From Allygus modestus (lineage: Eukaryota > Arthropoda > Insecta > Hemiptera > Cicadellidae): 64,000 nt of DNA. A model generated the notes under the pieces. That model did not search any database. It was not told where the DNA came from and saw nothing but the letters and a program-made list of their open reading frames with translations. The position numbers and the translations under genes are program-made. The stretch is taken from assembly GCA_963675035.1 (NCBI GenBank), contig OY776116.1, forward strand, positions 134,084,261-134,148,260, read 5' to 3'. The number at the start of each line of letters is the position of its first letter. Within the stretch, counting starts at the first letter, position 1. Positions 59,875 to 64,000 of the stretch are shown piece by piece.

Positions 59875-60110
59875 TCTCAAGCTCCGTTTCCATTACTACA
59901 AAATCGTCCCAGGACTTGTGCCGGGATGTGTGCCGGCACATGTTCTCAAAGTTTGTTTAAATGGAAACGGTCTGGAACACATCCCGGCACAAGTGCCGGG
60001 GGGAAAAATGTGCCAGTTGACCGTGGAACACAACGTGTGCCGGGATTTGTGCCACGGAGAATGGAAACAGGCTGTAACTTGTCCTCGGGGCACACGTATG
60101 CGTCATTAGC
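59875..60110. repeat. Inverted-repeat fragment with GTGCCGG palindromes
   Basis: CGTTTCCATT near 59,885 faces GAATGGAAAC near 60,058. Inside are several CGGGATGTGTGCCGGCACA-like and CATCCCGGCACAAGTGCCGG-like inverted motifs. Probably a small MITE; boundaries are uncertain. The 60- to 100-codon frames over it are artefacts. Confidence 0.5.
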
Positions 60111-60420
60111 GCATACTTCATTCTCATAAAATTCTCGAACCCACTTTGCAGTCTCAAGTCTCTCATCAACAAATTGTAGGTTCCTTCTGGACGCCTTTTG
60201 GCAAAAAAAACTTCTTATCCATCATCTTGGTCGTTTTCGCCTTTTTTCCCTTTTTTCATCCTATGCCTCTGCCATTACAGCAAAAGCAGAAGCAGCTAAG
60301 TCGTCCATAATCGTTCTTGACTGACAAATAACTGAACAAACACGGGAAATCACTATTCCACTGAAATAATGTCCACTTCCACTGTTCACTGGTGACTTGT
60401 GGTCTGAAGAAAGAACTACA

Positions 60421-61036
60421 TGGGCACCCTTGTACCAACCGAAACCCTGGGTCTCACAGACCAATCCTTTGACATCAGTGCTAAGTAGCACCCCTGCACC
60501 AACCGAAACCCTGGGTCTCGCAGACCAATCCTTTGACATCAGTGCTAAGTACCACCCCTGCACCAGCCGAAACTCTGGGTCTCACAGATCAATTCTTTAA
60601 CATCAGAGCTAATTAGCACCCCTGCACCAACTGAAACCCTGGGTATCACAGACTAATACTTTGGCATCAGTGCTAAGTAGCACCCCTGCACCAACCGAAA
60701 CCCTCGGTCTCACAGACCAGTACTTTGGCATCAGTGCTAAGTAGCACCCCTGTACCAACCGAAACCCTGGGTCTTACAGACCAATCCTTTGACATCAGTG
60801 CTAAGTGCTACCCCTGCACCATCCGAAACCCTGGGTCTCACAGACCAATACTTTGGCATCAGTGCTAAGTAGCACCCCTGTACCAACCGAAACCCTGGGT
60901 CTCACAGACCAGTACTTTGGCATCAGTGCTAAGAAGCACCCCTGCACCAACCAAAACCCTGGGTCTCGCAGAGCAATCCTTTGACATTCATGCTAATTAG
61001 CACCTACACCAACCGAAACCCTGGGTCTCACAGACT
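60421..61036. repeat. 64-bp minisatellite, ten copies
   Basis: ACCAACCGAAACCCTGGGTC-like unit starts at 60,434, 60,498, 60,562, 60,626, 60,690, 60,754, 60,818, 60,882, 60,946 and 61,008 (the last interval is 62 bp). Units differ by a few substitutions (CCAATCCTTTGAC versus CCAxTACTTTGGC). It is located in the cac intron after the pore-loop exon. Confidence 0.96.
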
Positions 61037-62567
61037 GTTTTGGAAGTAGTTTGAATTTTACACAAATAAAACTGTTAAAAAATAAAGAATAACCATGTAG
61101 TTCTAGAGAAGGTTAGGTGACCAGAAGGTACTATGGGGAAGAGCACTTTTGTATCACCAGCGTTGCCAATACATATTTTTACAAGCCTGTGAGACCAGTG
61201 TTTCGGAAAAGGTGTTAATTTTATAACATGTTTTATAGAAAAATTGTCTATAGGGATCAATTTTGTTACTTATTATTATAATTTGTGAAATTCAAACAAA
61301 ACAACCTAGCCTAAGCTAACTTACGCTAACCCAAATAATTTTTATAATACCGTAACTAACTTTTTTTAAATAAAGAGTCTTTGATGCTTTGAAAATTATG
61401 TTGTAAATATAGTGGACTATATTTTTACTACAGTATTAACTAGACCCACAAGATAGTGGGTCGAGTGTTCACCTCATGAAATAAGTTTTGCTGATTCAAT
61501 CTGGATAAAATCTTTTATACAAATTTGAAATTGAATCGTCATCAGGCAATTAGTTAATGATGATATCTAGGAACAGCTAAAAGTTGGACAGTACCAAACC
61601 AGGGTTGGACCACTTCCTTGCTAAATAATAAAAAATGTTAAACCATTTACAGCTTCAAAACAAGATATCAATAATTTGAGAAATTTAAATTTTATACTCC
61701 AGGTTATCCATCTTATCGAGTCTGCCCTTTGTAAAAGAACACTTTTGTTCCTTGAAGTTTTAACGATACATCGGGAAAAATGTGTTAAATATGGAATTTT
61801 GGTCTTCATTGGAGATTTTAAAATCCGTCAAGGTTTTCATTTACACTCTGAAGTTGACTTTGCTATAAAGTAATCAGTGGAAAATGAAATGCAACTGAAC
61901 TTTGAAAAGACTGCATGATGAGCTCTACTTATTAAGCTAATCCCATTTCCCACCTAGATTAATGTGGTTAAATTAATACGTTCACTGCGACAAAATACTG
62001 TTCCTGCAACGGTGATGGACACTTGCTTTGAATTGTAATTTTAAAAAACCAAAACAGGAATAAAGCTGACACTCCACTTATTTTCCTTTGTAATAGTGGA
62101 AAGATACATGTTATGAGGGTTAGTGACAACAATTTAAACAATATAACAATTTTAACTTGAAATTATTTAAAATAATAATCCTGCTCTTCAAACAAGGCAC
62201 TGGATTGCATTTGTTTGGTCATTTGTTGTCGATTATTGAGTTGCATTATCTTGGTTGTTATGAACAGTATTTTTGTAAAGATATTTAAACACCTTTCTCG
62301 TTTAACAGTATATGTTACTAATCAAATCAAAATTAAATACAAATGTTGCTGGAAAGACGATTTTTGACTTTAGAGTTCATAGCAAGTGATTGTGGAGACG
62401 GCCAATGGCTTACGATGAAGAAATTTTCAGTCGGAATCCAAGAATGCAGATAAAATAAGTAAATACTATCCTAGCACGAATTGTATTATGACTGTGCAGC
62501 TTCAACAGATGGATTCAAAAAGCATGAGGAATATTAATATACCATACCACACATACAATATGCTATA
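61037..62567. other. cac intron, no exon seen
   Basis: AT-rich with no recognised gene or repeat. I looked for the expected IS6 exon (Asn-Asp-Ala, then a Phe/Leu-rich helix) and did not see it. Confidence 0.45.
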
Positions 62568-63809
62568 CAGGGTGATTGATATAAGTGTGCCAGCTGTTTT
62601 TCTTGAAAAGTGTAAGAGCTATTAAAAAAAGTTAGATAGAAACTTTTCTGGATTTTCTGTCCTGTATAATTTTCTGATTTTGAAATTTTGATTTTATCCT
62701 CCATTTTTCCAATATGGTGGCCAAATTTTCTTATGGAATGCCCACAGTTTTATTAATGAATCTGGTAGAAAATACATTTTTAAAACGTTTTTATTCTTTG
62801 TATTTTTTCACTAAACCTAACAGTTAACACGTTCGCTACCAGCCGCCGCATATATGCGGCGGCCGGGTCACTCTGACAGCTCATGAAAAAAATCATAAAC
62901 TTCCCTGTAGGCTGGTCGTAGTACTAGGTACGCATATATAAGGCGGATTATCCTGTAGACCATGCCTAAACCATCTAACCTTTAAAATAGACCGTTGTGA
63001 AGAAATTTATCATTTGGTATCAAGAAACCAACGCCGCAGTTCTACGGCGGCAGTCTATTTTAATGAACCCAGCTGCTGCAGATCTGCGGCGTTGGGCTAT
63101 GAGTAGGCCACGCCCGCCGCAAAATTGTGGCGGCAGTCTGTGGTTACGATTTTTTTTAACATTGTGGTAGCGAACGTGTTAAGGTGGTTTTTATTGTTTT
63201 TAACAATGGGTATCTCACTTTATGTGTAGCTCTGGAGGCTAAACCATTAAGTTTAGGAAAAAAACACCAATAATTAAAATGATTTAAAATTAAATTTTCT
63301 ATCTCATTAATTAATAAAATTAGGGGAAATCATATTTCAAACATTTTCCTGCCATTGTTCCAATATGGCAACCAATTAAAATCTTTCTTATGAAATTCCT
63401 TTACTTTTATTAACTAATGGAGTAAAAACGAGTATTTTAAAACGGTTTTATTCTTGGCGTTTCTTTCCTAAATGTAACTGTTTAGCTTCCAGAGCTACAC
63501 ATAAGGTGAGATCTAGCCATTGTTAAAAACTATAAAAACGACCTCAACGGTTATGTTTAGTGAAAAAATACAAGGAATAAAAACGTTTTAAAATTGTATT
63601 TTATACTTGATTCTATAATAAAACTATGTGCATTCCATAAGAAAAACTTAAATTGGCCGCCATATTGGAAAAATAGCGGGTAAAATAAAAATTTCAAGAC
63701 TACAAAGTTATACAGAACAGAAAATCCAGGGAAGTTGCTTTTCAACTTTTTTTAATAGCTCTTATACTCTTCAATAAAAACAGCTGGCACACTTACATCA
63801 ATCACCCTG
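62568..63809. mobile_element. Mariner-type foldback MITE, 1,242 bp, with nested insertion
   Basis: The ends CAGGGTGATTGAT and ATCAATCACCCTG are flanked by TA (62,566-62,567 and 63,810-63,811). Inverted arms extend about 260 bp at roughly 85% identity by eye. A second inner inverted pair occurs (63,207-63,255 against 63,478-63,530, with GTAGCTCTGGAGGCTAAAC and GTTTAGCTTCCAGAGCTAC). No transposase. Termini begin CAGGGTGA like the 2.34-kb transposon at 20,970, suggesting a related transposase could mobilise it. Confidence 0.85.
62828..63178. mobile_element. piggyBac-like MITE (TTAA-flanked) nested in the foldback element
   Basis: A 351-bp element with 14-bp inverted ends CACGTTCGCTACCA and its complement, directly flanked by TTAA at 62,824-62,827 and 63,179-63,182. 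Its interior contains four CG-rich near-palindromes, the first a perfect 22-bp one at 62,842-62,863 with arms GCCGCCGCATA. No coding capacity. TTAA specificity points to piggyBac-type transposition. Confidence 0.8.
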
Positions 63810-64000
63810 TATAGTACAGTTATATTTATGTTACTGGACACATGTTGTAGAGCAAACCAGTGTTGATCGTTTTGTGGCAAACATGTGAATAACCACACTG
63901 GTAAGACATTCCTCATCCTTTAAAGAAGATCCAAAATCGTAAAGAATTATATTAATTTAGACAACATTTTATTAATCAGTATTTGATCTTGGATTTCGAT

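Noticed and set aside
59897..60563. Several 60-100-codon frames on both strands near 60 kb
   Set aside because: They cover a palindromic MITE fragment and the start of the 64-bp minisatellite, and show no domain.

Overview
The window is animal nuclear DNA, almost certainly insect. It is AT-rich and intron-dominated, and is packed with decayed transposons, inverted-repeat elements and tandem arrays. The only host gene I can identify with confidence is the 5' coding part of the Cav2 voltage-gated calcium channel alpha-1 subunit gene (Drosophila cacophony, cac). Its diagnostic peptides, such as EYAVLLTIIANCVVLAL and the pore motif FQCITMEGWTAILYW, are insect Cav2. The abundance of Tc1/mariner, hAT-like, BEL-like and LINE relics fits a large hemimetabolous (perhaps hemipteran) genome, but the species is not established by what I can see.

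Layout. About 0-41.5 kb holds no recognisable intact host gene. It is a mosaic of repeat families (copies at 4.6, 7.0, 19.1, 24.1 and 40.7 kb), a head-to-head duplicated repeat with a long TG run (11.1-13.3 kb), a 72-bp satellite (13.35-14.1 kb), and a GC-rich candidate promoter with TATA and CRE motifs (18 kb). It also holds a 2.34-kb mariner-type transposon with about 485-bp inverted ends and a transposase broken by one stop (21-23.3 kb), LINE reverse-transcriptase relics (25.3 and 35.1 kb), a 16-copy 70-bp GC-rich minisatellite (28.3-29.4 kb), a BEL-type protease relic (31.3 kb) and a THAP-domain relic (39.1 kb).

From 41,556 to 59,729 six consecutive cac coding segments (seven exons) lie on the plus strand. 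They cover the end of the N-terminus, IS1, IS2-IS3, two alternative IS4 voltage-sensor exons, IS4-S5/IS5, and the domain I pore loop with its selectivity-filter glutamate. All phases join exactly. The first intron is a 6.0-kb minor-spliceosome (U12, AT-AC) intron with consensus ATATCCTT donor, TTCCTTAAC branch site and AC end. The two IS4 exons share the same phases, and reading frame forces them to be mutually exclusive. The gene starts upstream of the first exon seen (it begins mid-codon) and continues beyond the window (IS6 onward is not seen).

The introns hold further elements: a 2-kb hAT-like element carrying a nested 868-bp TIR element, a pogo-type MITE, an 881-bp hAT-like element, a 64-bp minisatellite, and a 1.24-kb mariner-type foldback element interrupted by a TTAA-flanked piggyBac-like MITE. 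I did not find an obviously new enzymatic or defence system. The most notable signals are the cac splicing architecture and several structurally odd transposable elements, including a 36-bp terminal-repeat-only remnant with its own 7-bp target-site duplication.
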